A DNA stretch of 64,000 nucleotides from Sandaracinaceae bacterium (GCA_016706685.1 JADJJE010000001.1:434001-498000), one strand, 5' to 3'; positions 9,818-18,899 are shown, numbered from the stretch's first letter. Notes: generated from the letters alone by a model not told the origin. Numbers and translations are program-made.

Positions 9818-10879
9818 TCAGTGGGCCGCGACGAGCTCGCGTTCTTCACGCAAGCGCACGGTCACGCGGTCGGGTCGGCGCACGTTGTCGGCGTAGATAT
9901 AGGCCGCGCGGGTCTCGCGAGCGTCCAGCGCGTCGAACACGCGGCGCAGCTTCTGCAGCCTGTCACGGAAGGGCCCGCGACCGAGCCGAACATAGGTGGT
10001 GTCGGCGCCCACGTAGAGGCTCAGCGAGTCGTCGGCCTCCACGTGGACCTCGGCGATGGGCTCGCGACGCCAGAGCCCCACCCCGCGGTAGTCGTGCATG
10101 ACGGCCACGATCTCGAGCAGGATGCTGGCGCGGTAGGCACGGTCACGCACGAAGCGGTCGCGCGGGATGCCCACGATGACGGGCAGGTCCACCAGGTCCT
10201 CGGCGCCCAGCTGCTTGAAGACGGTGCCGTCTTCGCCCACCAGGTAGAGCTGGTCGAGCGCCAAGATGGCCACGGCGCGCCGCTCGCGCACGTCGATGGT
10301 GAAGGTGCCGGGGAGGCGACGCTGCACCTCCACGGTGGCGATCCACGGGTGCCGCGAGAGGCGCTCGCGCACGTCCTCCGGACCCAGCTCGAAGACGTTC
10401 TGGCCCACGCTGAGGCCACTGGCCTCGAGCAGCTCCGTCTCTTCGAGCTGCTCGTGGCCCGCGAACGTGATGGTACGGATGGCAAACGCAGGCGACGTGC
10501 GCACGTGCCGCTCGATCAGGCGCCCCACGGCGATGGTGCCGATGACGCAGGCCACCAGCACCACGAGCTTGGCGAGGATGCGAAGCGGGCCGCGCGTGCG
10601 CTGCCAGACACGGTCGCCGAAGCCGCGGATACTCGCGCGAAGCGCCACCATCCGGTTGGCGTTCGAGACACGCGGAACAGGTGGCGGAGCAGCCTTCTCG
10701 GGGACCACCGGTTCACGCGTGCGCTGGTTGCGCGGGGGCGGCGTGGACGTACGTGGCGGCGGTGTGCTCAGGGGTCCGGGCTGGACACTGGGCGCCGACG
10801 TACGTGCGCCGCCGCGTGGGCGTGCGCTGCCGCTCTCGGGCTCGGCCTGACCCTGCCGACGTCTGTTTGTCGCAACCAT
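9818..10879 (-). CDS. ftsQ: Cell division protein FtsQ (POTRA domain)
   Basis: The product is 353 residues. It has a long basic, proline-rich cytoplasmic N-terminus (residues 1-95), one membrane helix (about 99-119), then a POTRA domain (about 132-203, starting IRTITFAGHEQLEETELLEASG) and the FtsQ beta-domain with RRLPGTFTIDVRERRAVAI. FtsQ joins FtsB/FtsL in the division complex and links it to septal peptidoglycan synthesis. The cytoplasmic tail is longer than in enterobacteria. It precedes ftsA by 66 nt. The upstream 120 bp (10880-10999) hold no gene. Confidence 0.92.
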   Translation of the reverse strand: MVATNRRRQGQAEPESGSARPRGGARTSAPSVQPGPLSTPPPRTSTPPPRNQRTREPVVPEKAAPPPVPRVSNANRMVALRASIRGFGDRVWQRTRGPLRILAKLVVLVACVIGTIAVGRLIERHVRTSPAFAIRTITFAGHEQLEETELLEASGLSVGQNVFELGPEDVRERLSRHPWIATVEVQRRLPGTFTIDVRERRAVAILALDQLYLVGEDGTVFKQLGAEDLVDLPVIVGIPRDRFVRDRAYRASILLEIVAVMHDYRGVGLWRREPIAEVHVEADDSLSLYVGADTTYVRLGRGPFRDRLQKLRRVFDALDARETRAAYIYADNVRRPDRVTVRLREERELVAAH

Positions 10880-10999
10880 TCGAAGCGTGCTCTGGGACGC
10901 GCAGCCACCGTGCCGGGCGCCCTTGGGTCTTCTCGCGTGCGGGGTGCGCCGTGGTCAAGAAAGGGGTGCTGGAGGCGGGTTGGACCTCTGCCACGCGAG

Positions 11000-11479
11000 C
11001 TAGCGCCGCGCTCGGCGGGAGCGCCACAGACAGCCCAGGGCCAGCAGCAGGGCGAACGCCCAGGGTGCGCCACTGGCGGTGCCAGGAGCCACTGTGCAGC
11101 CGTCCCCTTGCGGGCATCGATTGATGGGGAACGTGAAGGCTGCGCTGCCGGACGTGTCTCCCGTGTCCCAGTCGACGTCGATGGTGGAGCCTTCCGGGTC
11201 AGGCGGGCCGCCAAAGCCGAGCGTGCCCACGTCTTCGGGCGGGATCGTCTCTGGCACCGTGCACGTGGGGCAGCCGCTGACGGACAGGGTCAGGCTGTCT
11301 GGGCAGTCGTTGTAGACCTCGAAGTCGTGGACGCCCGAGGTCATCAACGTGACGCAGGACGGAAGCTCGGTAGCGTCGTAGATCCACCGCGTCGGGGCGC
11401 AGGAGCTGGCGACGCCGGTACTAGAGGCCAGCAGGATGACCGTGAGAAGCAGCACTTGAACGAGCGGTCGGTAGGTCAT
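11000..11479 (-). CDS. Small exported protein with MYXO-CTERM-like tail
   Basis: The product is 159 residues. It has an N-terminal signal sequence (MTYRPLVQVLLLTVILLASSTGVA), a compact domain with six cysteines, and a C-terminal Cys-small residue segment followed by a hydrophobic stretch and RRARR. This tripartite tail resembles the MYXO-CTERM sorting signal of myxobacteria, which predicts surface anchoring after processing. No function is recognised for the central domain. The ATG at 11479 overlaps the stop of the 60-codon ORF upstream (ATGA), and GAGGGAGA lies 9 nt before it. It sits inside the dcw cluster where murB or ddl is often found. Confidence 0.72.
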   Translation of the reverse strand: MTYRPLVQVLLLTVILLASSTGVASSCAPTRWIYDATELPSCVTLMTSGVHDFEVYNDCPDSLTLSVSGCPTCTVPETIPPEDVGTLGFGGPPDPEGSTIDVDWDTGDTSGSAAFTFPINRCPQGDGCTVAPGTASGAPWAFALLLALGCLWRSRRARR

Positions 11480-11658
11480 GACGAGCAGTCTCCCTCTCGG
11501 TCGGGCGGCCCCGACGCTTGCGTCCTCAGGATACCAGGAGCCACCGCTCGTGCCCACCCGCGCGCGACGGCGACGAGCGCGAGCGCCGCGAAGACGGCCC
11601 AGGTCGAACGCTGCGTCGCTCCTGGCGCCGCCGCGCAGCCTTGCCAGTCTCGACACAC
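11476..11658 (-). CDS. Putative 60-residue single-helix membrane peptide
   Basis: The ORF starts with GTG at 11658, preceded by a perfect AGGAGG 6 nt upstream, and its TGA overlaps the ATG of the next gene by 4 nt. This is the arrangement of a translationally coupled small gene. The peptide has Cys residues at 2, 8 and 58, and one hydrophobic stretch (STWAVFAALALVAVARGW, about residues 18-35) followed by Arg, similar in style to a MYXO-CTERM tail without a cargo domain. It could be the tail of a decayed gene or a true microprotein. Function unknown. Confidence 0.45.
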   Translation of the reverse strand: MCRDWQGCAAAPGATQRSTWAVFAALALVAVARGWARAVAPGILRTQASGPPDREGDCSS

Positions 11659-11730
11659 GGTCGACCTCCTGTGCCGCGGCGCCTCGCAGCAGTCGCGGAG
11701 ACGTTACCACGGGCGACACTCGGGCCCGCG

Positions 11731-12057
11731 TCAGAAAGGGTTGACCACCGGCGCGGGGTCGCCGCGGCACTCGGTCCCGGTGGGGGTGAGCGTGCACGAC
11801 ATTCCCGCCGGGCATGGCGGGTCGCAGTCGCCCGGCTCGCACAGCCCGTTCTCGCGGTTGCAGGAGAAGCCGGGCGAGCAGCGTCCCCAGCAGTCTCCGG
11901 TGATGCTGCGGTTCACCGCCGTCGCTGCCACCCCAATGGCGAGCCCACCCGCAGCGTCGCCGTACTCGCTGTCGCCGTAGTCGCCCGCGCCGCCGCAAGA
12001 GACCAGCGTTGCCGCTACCGCTCCATGGACGAGACCCCTGATCGTGCGACGCCACAC
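11731..12057 (-). CDS. Small Cys-rich lipoprotein
   Basis: The product is 108 residues, with a short signal and lipobox LVSC (Cys about 21) followed by a Gly/Asp/Tyr-rich spacer. The second half is disulfide-rich: eight cysteines in patterns such as CWGRCSPGFSC and CDPPCPAGMSC, like the Cys-rich modules common in myxobacterial exported proteins. It has no recognisable enzyme motif. It lies 55 nt downstream of murC on the same strand, so it is probably read with the cluster. A longer frame running through this region (11000-12097) is a shadow. Confidence 0.68.
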   Translation of the reverse strand: MWRRTIRGLVHGAVAATLVSCGGAGDYGDSEYGDAAGGLAIGVAATAVNRSITGDCWGRCSPGFSCNRENGLCEPGDCDPPCPAGMSCTLTPTGTECRGDPAPVVNPF

Positions 12058-12112
12058 GCTCCGAGTGTAGCGAGCCCGCAGGTGCCGTGCCCACCAAGAT
12101 CTCGACGTGGAC

Positions 12113-13492
12113 CTACGGAGCGGTGGTCATGTCGGCCAGCAGCTCGCGGCCCGTCTTGGTGATGTCGCCGGCGCCGAGCGTGAGCACCACGTCACCCGGC
12201 CGGATGCGCGCACGCATCGCCGCCACCAAGTCCTTGCGGTCGTTGATCAGCGTGACGTCGCGATGACCGTGCGCGCGAATGGCGTCCACCAGCGCAGCCG
12301 AGTCGGCGCCACGGATAGGCTCTTCGCCGGCCGCGTAAACATCGGTGAGGAACAGCACGTCGGCGCGGTTGAAGCAGCGCGTGAGGTCCAGGAAGCAGTC
12401 GCGGGTGCGCGTGTAGCGGTGTGGCTGGAAGGCCACGACCAGGCGGCGGCCGTAAGCGCGCTGCGCGGCGTCCAGGGTGACCTGCACCTCGGCGGGGTGG
12501 TGCCCGTAGTCGTCCACGATGGTGACGCCCTCGTGTTCGCCCACGATGGTGAAGCGCCGCTGCACGCCGCCGAACGTGCGCAGGGCCTCGCGCAGCTTGT
12601 CGTGCGGCACGCCCAGCTCGTCGGCCACCGCGATGGTGGCCAGCGCGTTGAGCACGTTGTGGATGCCGGGCATGCGCACCTCGAAGTCGCCCAGCGCCTC
12701 ACCGCGGCGGAAGACCGAGAAGGTCATGGCCAGCCCGGAGAACTTGGGATTGCGCGCACGGTAGTCGGCCTGCGCGGCGAGCCCGTAGGTCACGATGCGC
12801 TTGTCGATGGACGGCAGGATGTCCTGCACGTTGGGGTGATCGAGGCAGGCCACCACCAGGCCATAGAAGGGCACGCGGTTGGCGAAGCCGATGAACGCTT
12901 CCTTCACGGCCTCGAGCGTGCCGTAGTGGTCGAGGTGCTCGGGATCGATGTTGGTGATGACCGCGATGCCCGGCGTGAGGTGCAGGAACGACCCGTCGGA
13001 CTCGTCGGCCTCGGCCACCAAGAGGTCGCCCGCGCCGCTGGCCGCGCCGCTGCCGAGCGCGTTGAGCTTGCCGCCGATGACCACGGTGGGGTCCAAGCCC
13101 GCGTCACGCAGCACGGTGGCCACCAGCGACGTGGTGGTGGTCTTGCCGTGCGAGCCGGCGATGGCGATGCCGTCCTTGAGGCGCATCAACTCGCCCAGCA
13201 TCTCGGCGCGCGGGATGACGGGCACGCCGCGCAGCCGCGCCTCCACGATCTCGGGGTTCTTGGGCGAGACCGCCGACGAGAAGACCACCACGTCCGCGCT
13301 GGCCACGTTCTCGGCCGCGTGACCGAGGGCCACCTTGGCGCCCTTGTCCACCAAGCGCGACGCGTAGTCATTCATGCGCAGATCGGAGCCGGTGACCTCG
13401 AAGCCGTAGTCCAGGAGCACCTCGGCGATGCCGCTCATGCCGACGCCGCCGATGCCGATGAAGTGGATGGACCGAATCTTTCCGCGAAACAT
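12113..13492 (-). CDS. murC: UDP-N-acetylmuramate--L-alanine ligase
   Basis: The product is 459 residues, cytoplasmic, and adds L-Ala to UDP-MurNAc, the first amino acid of the stem peptide. It has the Rossmann-like start IHFIGIGGVGMSGIAEVL, the Mur-ligase P-loop GSHGKTTT (113-120), EADESDGSF, ITNIDPEHLDHYG, and the C-terminal domain motif DDYGHHPAEV and FQPHRYTRT. These separate MurC from the related Mpl ligase. Length is typical. It follows murG by 47 nt. murB, commonly next to or fused with murC, is not found in the window. Confidence 0.97.
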   Translation of the reverse strand: MFRGKIRSIHFIGIGGVGMSGIAEVLLDYGFEVTGSDLRMNDYASRLVDKGAKVALGHAAENVASADVVVFSSAVSPKNPEIVEARLRGVPVIPRAEMLGELMRLKDGIAIAGSHGKTTTTSLVATVLRDAGLDPTVVIGGKLNALGSGAASGAGDLLVAEADESDGSFLHLTPGIAVITNIDPEHLDHYGTLEAVKEAFIGFANRVPFYGLVVACLDHPNVQDILPSIDKRIVTYGLAAQADYRARNPKFSGLAMTFSVFRRGEALGDFEVRMPGIHNVLNALATIAVADELGVPHDKLREALRTFGGVQRRFTIVGEHEGVTIVDDYGHHPAEVQVTLDAAQRAYGRRLVVAFQPHRYTRTRDCFLDLTRCFNRADVLFLTDVYAAGEEPIRGADSAALVDAIRAHGHRDVTLINDRKDLVAAMRARIRPGDVVLTLGAGDITKTGRELLADMTTAP

Positions 13493-13539
13493 GCTGCCTT
13501 GCTCTCTTCGGGCCGCGCGCGGCCCCGGGTCTCAGGCCC

Positions 13540-14865
13540 TCACTCCCAGCTGGCGTCGCCCACGGTGACGCGACGGCGCAGCGCGGGGGAAGGAGCCGAG
13601 AGGCACGCGCGGACGTCCCGCACGCGCGGGATGTAGGGGCGCACCCCGCGCAGGGACTTTGGAGCAAGCTCGGTGTCCTCGCCAGCGTCCGGCGGCGCGT
13701 CGTCGGTGGCCGGCTCGGTCTCGCTGGCCTCGAGGGGCTCGCTCCCGCCGCCGCCACGCACGTCGTCCCAGCCCAGCCAGTCGCACACGTCGTCCACGAT
13801 GGCGGCGGCCGCGTCGGGGCGCCCACGGCCACGCGCCGCATCGGACATGCGGCGGCGCAGGGCAGCGTCCCCCAGCAGCTGGCGCACGGTGGCGGCGAGG
13901 CCGTCGGCGGTGAGGGCCTCTTCGCGGATACAGATAGCGGCGCCGGCAGCCTCGAGCGCCTCGGCGTTCTTGCCTTGGTGGTCGTCGGCGGCGAAGGGGA
14001 ACGGGATGAGCACGGAGGGGCGCCCCACGGCGCAAATCTCGGCGAGGGTGGTGGCCCCTGCGCGGCCGATGATGAGCGTGGCGTTCGCGTAGGCGCGCGC
14101 CATGTCGTCGATGAAGCTCTTCACCTCGGCGTCCACACCCAGCTCGCGGTAGCGCGCCTCCACCTCGTCGCGCATGGCGGCGCCGGTCTGGTGCACCACG
14201 CGCACCTTGGCGTCGCGCAGGCCCGCCTTGGCGAGCGCCTCGGGGATGGTCTGGTTGAGCGCACGCGCACCCTGCGAGCCGCCCAGCACCAGGATGTCGG
14301 TGGCCCGCGCCTCGAAGCCGATCGGGTCGGTCACGGCCCGCTGCGCCGCGCTCACGAAGTCGCGCCGTACGGGGTTGCCCACCAGCCGCGCTCGCTCCGT
14401 GCCAAAGCGCTCGACGGTCTCGTCGAAGGTCACGTAGGCGCGGCCCACGCGGCCTGCCAGCAACCGGTTGGTGAGGCCCACGTGCGCGTTCTGCTCCAGC
14501 AGTGCGGTGGGCACACCCAAGCGCGACGCGGCCAGCAGCAGCGGCCCCGAGGCATAGCCGCCCACCCCCAGCACGAGGTCCGGCGCGAAGTCGCGCACCA
14601 GCGTGGTGGCGCGGCCGAGCGCGCCCGGCAGTCGCGCCACGCTCTTGAGCAGCGCGATGGGGTTCTGCCCCTTGAGCGGCGTCACCTCCATGGTCTCGAG
14701 GCGCTCTCCGCGCGCAGGGATCACGCGCGCTTCGATGCCGCGCTCGGTGCCCACGAAGAGCACCTCGACATGGCTGTCGCGCCGCCGCAGCTCTTCGATG
14801 ACCGCGATGCCCGGGAACAGGTGCCCGCCCGTACCGCCGCCCGCCACGATGATCTTCCGACTCAT
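13540..14865 (-). CDS. murG: UDP-GlcNAc:lipid I GlcNAc transferase with C-terminal extension
   Basis: The product is 441 residues; MurG (GT28) turns lipid I into lipid II on the inner face of the membrane. It has GGGTGGHLFPG (9-19, diphosphate loop), GVGGYASGP, LEQNAHVG, VLGGSQGARALN (nucleotide loop) and GRAGATTLAEI. About 70 extra residues (371-441) follow the usual end: a glycine run, an acidic Pro/Glu/Asp linker, and an Arg-rich end (RPYIPRVRDVRACL). The ATG at 14865 overlaps the ftsW stop by 4 nt. The tail is unusual and might contact division partners; that is inference. Confidence 0.96.
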   Translation of the reverse strand: MSRKIIVAGGGTGGHLFPGIAVIEELRRRDSHVEVLFVGTERGIEARVIPARGERLETMEVTPLKGQNPIALLKSVARLPGALGRATTLVRDFAPDLVLGVGGYASGPLLLAASRLGVPTALLEQNAHVGLTNRLLAGRVGRAYVTFDETVERFGTERARLVGNPVRRDFVSAAQRAVTDPIGFEARATDILVLGGSQGARALNQTIPEALAKAGLRDAKVRVVHQTGAAMRDEVEARYRELGVDAEVKSFIDDMARAYANATLIIGRAGATTLAEICAVGRPSVLIPFPFAADDHQGKNAEALEAAGAAICIREEALTADGLAATVRQLLGDAALRRRMSDAARGRGRPDAAAAIVDDVCDWLGWDDVRGGGGSEPLEASETEPATDDAPPDAGEDTELAPKSLRGVRPYIPRVRDVRACLSAPSPALRRRVTVGDASWE

Positions 14866-16361
14866 GCTGCGCTCCCTCTCGGCCGCCCGCTCAACGTGGC
14901 GGGCCGCGCTCGCGGGCCTCGCTCGTTGACGGGTCGACCGCGCCCTTGGGTTTCGTCCGTGCTCGTCACCGCGTCGGGTTTCGCCCCCCTCCGCGGTGCC
15001 TTGTCTTTGACCTGATTGCGCGGCGCGCCTTCGTCGTCCGCTTGCGCCGTGATCGCGCTCACGTCGCGCGGACGCGACACGTTCAGCAACAACCCCACGG
15101 CCGCGCAGTTCACCAACAGCGAAGAGCCGCCGTACGACACGAAGGGCAGCGTGAGGCCCTTGGTGGGCAAGAGCCCTAGCGCCACCGAGAGGTTGGTGAA
15201 CGCCTGCAGGCCCACGAAGAGCGTGACGCCCGTGGCCAGGTAGGTGCCGTAGTCGTCCGCCGCGTTCATGGCCGCGCGCAACCCGCGATAGACCAGCAGC
15301 ACGAACGCCAGCAGCAGCACGCTCACGCCCAGCAGGCCCAGCTCTTCGCCCACGATGGCGCTGATGAAGTCGGTGTGGGCCTCGGGCAGGAACGCGTGCT
15401 TCTGACGGCTGTCGCCGATGCCCACGCCCCACATGCCTCCCTGCGCGAAGCTGATGAGCGACTCGGCGATCTGGTAGCCCACGCCGGCGCGGTCCGCGAA
15501 GGGGTTCACGAACGCCTCGATGCGGCGCATGCGGTACTCGGAGTTCGTGATCAGCGCATACGCCAGGGGGATGCCGATGGCCGCCGCGCCGAGAATGTAG
15601 TTGACGCGGGTGCCGGCCGTGAAGAGCAGCACCACGGTGAGCACGCCGATCATGACGGCGCTGCCGAAGTCCGGCTGCATTTGGCACAGCAGCATGAACA
15701 CGCCCGCCACCAGGATGTGCGGCAGGAAGCCGATCTTGAAGTCGCGCAGCTGGTCGCGCTTCTTCGAGAGCGAGTACGAAAGGTAGAAGATGATGGCCAG
15801 CTTGGCGATCTCGGCCGGCTGCACGCGCACCACCTTGAGGTCGATCCAGCGCGCCGCGCCGCCCACGGTGCGGCCGCCTCCGAGAGCCACCACCACCAGC
15901 AGCGCGAAGGCCGCCATCAAGATGGGGTAGGTGACGTACGCCGCCTGGTAGCGGTGGTAGTCCACGCGCGCGACGATCACCATGATCCCGAGCCCCACCA
16001 CGGCATAGATGGCCTGACGGATGAGGTAGTGATAGCCGTCGTCGAACAAGCTGGTCGCGAGCGAGCCGCTGGCGCTGTAGACCATCACCACGCCGAAGAA
16101 GACGAGCCCGATGATGGTGGCGGCCAAGACCACGTCGGCCGTGCCGGTCACGCGCGGGAAGCGGCCCGCTGGAGCCTGCTTCGGTGTGGCGACCGGGGCC
16201 GCGACGCTGTCCGGCGCCCCGGGGCGCATGGAGACGTTGCGGGTGACCACGCGCGGCTCCGTGCCATCCGGCCGGGACTCGCGCGCACGCGTTGGCGCGC
16301 TGACCGCGGCCTCCTCGGCGCGCGCTTCACGAAGGGCGCGGAAGCGGTCGAGCACGCTCAT
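14862..16361 (-). CDS. ftsW: SEDS glycosyltransferase FtsW
   Basis: The product is 499 residues, a polytopic SEDS-family lipid II polymerase working with FtsI at the septum. About ten hydrophobic helices span residues ~80-430. SEDS motifs seen are WIDLKVVRVQPAEIAKLA, MQPDFGSAVMI (catalytic Asp region), SLISFAQGGMWGVGIG, HTDFISAIVGEELG and PFVSYGGSSLLVN. It has an unusually long cytoplasmic N-terminus (~75 residues) and a basic C-terminal tail (~65 residues). Its ATG overlaps the murD stop by 4 nt and its stop overlaps murG, so translation is coupled. A RodA role is less likely given the position. Confidence 0.96.
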   Translation of the reverse strand: MSVLDRFRALREARAEEAAVSAPTRARESRPDGTEPRVVTRNVSMRPGAPDSVAAPVATPKQAPAGRFPRVTGTADVVLAATIIGLVFFGVVMVYSASGSLATSLFDDGYHYLIRQAIYAVVGLGIMVIVARVDYHRYQAAYVTYPILMAAFALLVVVALGGGRTVGGAARWIDLKVVRVQPAEIAKLAIIFYLSYSLSKKRDQLRDFKIGFLPHILVAGVFMLLCQMQPDFGSAVMIGVLTVVLLFTAGTRVNYILGAAAIGIPLAYALITNSEYRMRRIEAFVNPFADRAGVGYQIAESLISFAQGGMWGVGIGDSRQKHAFLPEAHTDFISAIVGEELGLLGVSVLLLAFVLLVYRGLRAAMNAADDYGTYLATGVTLFVGLQAFTNLSVALGLLPTKGLTLPFVSYGGSSLLVNCAAVGLLLNVSRPRDVSAITAQADDEGAPRNQVKDKAPRRGAKPDAVTSTDETQGRGRPVNERGPRARPATLSGRPRGSAA

Positions 16362-17764
16362 GGCTGCCCTCCCCCGCTCTCGGCGAGCTGCTTGACGGCG
16401 CGCTGGAAGTCACGGCCGCGCTCGGCGTAGCCGCCGTACCAATCGAAGCTGCTGCAGGCGGGCGCGAGCACCACCACGTCACCGGGTTGCGCCAGCTCGG
16501 CGGCGGCCTTCACCGCGGCGTCCATACTGGTGGCCTCGGCGCGCGGCAGCGGCTCGCCCTCGAACGCCGCGCGCAGGAGCGGCGTGGCGTCGCCAATCAG
16601 CACGGCGGCACGGCCCCGCACGCGCATGGCTTCGACCAGCGGCGCGTAGCTGCCGCCCTTGTCACGCCCGCCCGCGATGACCACCACGCGCCCGCCGGTG
16701 CTGTCGAGCTCCGAGAGCCCGTCGAGCGCCGCCACGGCCGCGCCCACGTTGGTGGCCTTCGAGTCGTCGTAGAAGGTGACGCCGAGAGACGAGACCACGT
16801 GCTGCATGCGGTGCGAGAGCCCGGGGAACTCACGCAGCACGGCCGTGATGACGGCCGCGTCGATGCCCAACGAGCGCGCCGCGAGCGCCGCCGCACAGGC
16901 GTTGTCCACGTTGTGCCCGCCGCGGATCTTGAGCTCGGCCGTGGGCAGCGCGAGGCCGCTCACGGTGTCCACGATGACGCCGTCCACCACGCCCACGCCC
17001 TGGTCGCTGCCGGCGGCGGCCCGCCCGAAGAAGCGCGGGACAGCCGGCGTATGCTGGGCCTCGAAGGCCTCACGGCAGAGCGCGTCACCCGCCGGCAGGA
17101 TGGCGAAGTCCGCGGCCCCCTGGCGCTCGAAGATGCGCGCCTTGGCGGCCACGTAGTCCGCGAAGCCGGTGTAGCGGTCCAGGTGGTCGTCGGTGACGTT
17201 GAGCAGCAGGGCCACGTGGCAGCGCAGGTGCGTCACGCGCTCCAGCTGGAAGCTGCTCAGCTCCACCACCACCACGCCCTCTGGCCCAGCGGCGGGCGTG
17301 CCCACCACCTCCACCAGCGGCCGCCCCAGGTTGCCGCCCACGAAGGTGGGCAGCCCCGCGCGCTCGCACATCTGGCCGATGAGCGTGGTGACCGTGCTCT
17401 TGCCGTTGGTGCCGGTGATGCCCACGATGCGGCCCGTCACGAACCACGAGGCCAGCTCGATCTCGCTCGAGATGGGAACCCCCGCGCGCTCGGCCTCGGT
17501 CAGCGCCGCGAGCGGCGGCACCCCCGGCGACACCACGATGTGGTCCACCGCGGTGAACAGCTCGACCGGATGTCCCCCCGTGACCAGCTCGGCACCGAGC
17601 GCGCGGACGTCGGCAGCCCTCGCGCCCAGCTCCGCCTCGGAGCGCAGGTCGTTGACACACACGCGCGCGCCCTGCTCCACCAGCAAACGCGCCGCGGCGA
17701 GGCCGCTCGTGCCGAGGCCGACCACCAGGAAGCGCTTTCCGCGGATGTGGATGGGCGCCGTCAT
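16358..17764 (-). CDS. murD: UDP-MurNAc-L-alanine--D-glutamate ligase
   Basis: The product is 468 residues and adds D-Glu to UDP-MurNAc-L-Ala. Features are the N-terminal Rossmann segment FLVVGLGTSGLAAARLL, VSPGVPP, the P-loop GTNGKST (118-124), LNVTDDHLDRY, NVDNACAAALA, FYDDSKATN (the substrate loop typical of MurD), GGRDKG and LAPACSSFDWYGGYAERG near the C-terminus. Length is normal. It overlaps ftsW by 4 nt and lies 4 nt downstream of mraY. Confidence 0.97.
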   Translation of the reverse strand: MTAPIHIRGKRFLVVGLGTSGLAAARLLVEQGARVCVNDLRSEAELGARAADVRALGAELVTGGHPVELFTAVDHIVVSPGVPPLAALTEAERAGVPISSEIELASWFVTGRIVGITGTNGKSTVTTLIGQMCERAGLPTFVGGNLGRPLVEVVGTPAAGPEGVVVVELSSFQLERVTHLRCHVALLLNVTDDHLDRYTGFADYVAAKARIFERQGAADFAILPAGDALCREAFEAQHTPAVPRFFGRAAAGSDQGVGVVDGVIVDTVSGLALPTAELKIRGGHNVDNACAAALAARSLGIDAAVITAVLREFPGLSHRMQHVVSSLGVTFYDDSKATNVGAAVAALDGLSELDSTGGRVVVIAGGRDKGGSYAPLVEAMRVRGRAAVLIGDATPLLRAAFEGEPLPRAEATSMDAAVKAAAELAQPGDVVVLAPACSSFDWYGGYAERGRDFQRAVKQLAESGGGQP

Positions 17765-17768
17765 TCGC

Positions 17769-18899
17769 TCACCGCAGCTTCAGCGTGGCGAGGCTCGCCA
17801 CGGCCAGCATGATGGAGATGATCCAGAAGCGGACGATGACCCGCGGCTCGGGCCAGCCCTTCTTCTCGAAGTGGTGGTGGATGGGCGCCATCAGGAAGAT
17901 GCGCTTGCCCCCCGAGAACTTGAAGTAGCCCACCTGGATGATGACGCTGACGGCCTCCACCACGAAGATGCCGCCCAGCAGGATGCTGAGCAGCTCGTTC
18001 TTGGTGGTGACGGCCAGCGCGCCGAGACCGCCGCCCAGCGCCAGCGAGCCCACGTCGCCCATGAAGACCTGCGCGGGGTACGTGTTGTACCAGAGGAAGC
18101 CGAAGCCACACCCGATGACCGAAGCGCAGTAGATGGGCAGCTCGCTGGCCGCGTCCACCGACGGGATGTCCAGGTACGCGGCCACGTTGTTGCCGAAGAA
18201 GATGAGGCCCGCGAGGTACGCGAGGATGGCGTAGGTCCCTGCGTTGACCATGACCGGGCCGATGGCCAGGCCGTCGAGGCCGTCGGTCAGGTTCACGGCG
18301 TTGCTGGTGCCCACCATCACGAACGACGCGAAGATCACGTAGAGCCACGCGGGCAGCTCGATGGGGTGCTTGTCGAACGCCAGGAAGGGCACCGAGAGGC
18401 GCAGGCGCACCTCGATCCAGTCGGCGGGGAGACCCGCCTCGCCCATGAAGAGCCAGCCGCACACCCCGAGCGCCACGCCGAACTGCAGCAGCAGCTTGTA
18501 GCGACCGGCGAGGCCGCCCGTGCTCTTCTTCTGGACCTTGGCGGCGTCGTCTACATAGCCCACCACGCCGTAGGCCGCGGTCACCGCCGTCACCACCCAC
18601 ACGAGCGGGTTGGCGGGGTCCGCCCAGAGCACCGTGGCCGTCACCAGCGCCAGCAGCATGAGCGCGCCACCCATGGTGGGCGTGCCGGCCTTGCTGAAGT
18701 GCGACTCGGGCCCCTCGCGCCGCACCACCTGCCCAATCTGCTTGCGCTGCAGGCGGCGGATGAACCACGGGTAGAGCCCGAAGGTCAGCAGCATGGCCGT
18801 CATGGTGGCGCACAGCACGCGGAACGGGACGTAGCGCAGCACGTTCAGGAACGAGAGTTCCGGGTGCGTGTGCAGCGGGTACAGCCAGTAGTAGATCAT
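17769..18899 (-). CDS. mraY: Phospho-MurNAc-pentapeptide translocase
   Basis: The product is 376 residues, an integral membrane enzyme that transfers phospho-MurNAc-pentapeptide to undecaprenyl phosphate, making lipid I. About ten hydrophobic helices are visible. The family motifs are GTPTMGG, VDDAAK (first catalytic Asp pair; family DDxxK), NLTDGLDGLA, FMGDVGSLALGG and PIHHHFE. Its start overlaps the murF stop by 4 nt. It shares its lipid carrier with uppP at 34.1 kb. Confidence 0.97.
   Translation of the reverse strand: MIYYWLYPLHTHPELSFLNVLRYVPFRVLCATMTAMLLTFGLYPWFIRRLQRKQIGQVVRREGPESHFSKAGTPTMGGALMLLALVTATVLWADPANPLVWVVTAVTAAYGVVGYVDDAAKVQKKSTGGLAGRYKLLLQFGVALGVCGWLFMGEAGLPADWIEVRLRLSVPFLAFDKHPIELPAWLYVIFASFVMVGTSNAVNLTDGLDGLAIGPVMVNAGTYAILAYLAGLIFFGNNVAAYLDIPSVDAASELPIYCASVIGCGFGFLWYNTYPAQVFMGDVGSLALGGGLGALAVTTKNELLSILLGGIFVVEAVSVIIQVGYFKFSGGKRIFLMAPIHHHFEKKGWPEPRVIVRFWIISIMLAVASLATLKLR

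Noticed and set aside
11000..12097. One long minus-strand frame covering the accessory module
   Set aside because: Its 5' part conflicts with the Cys-rich lipoprotein, whose frame has a clear lipobox and disulfide pattern; only its 3' part (signal peptide to tail) is kept.
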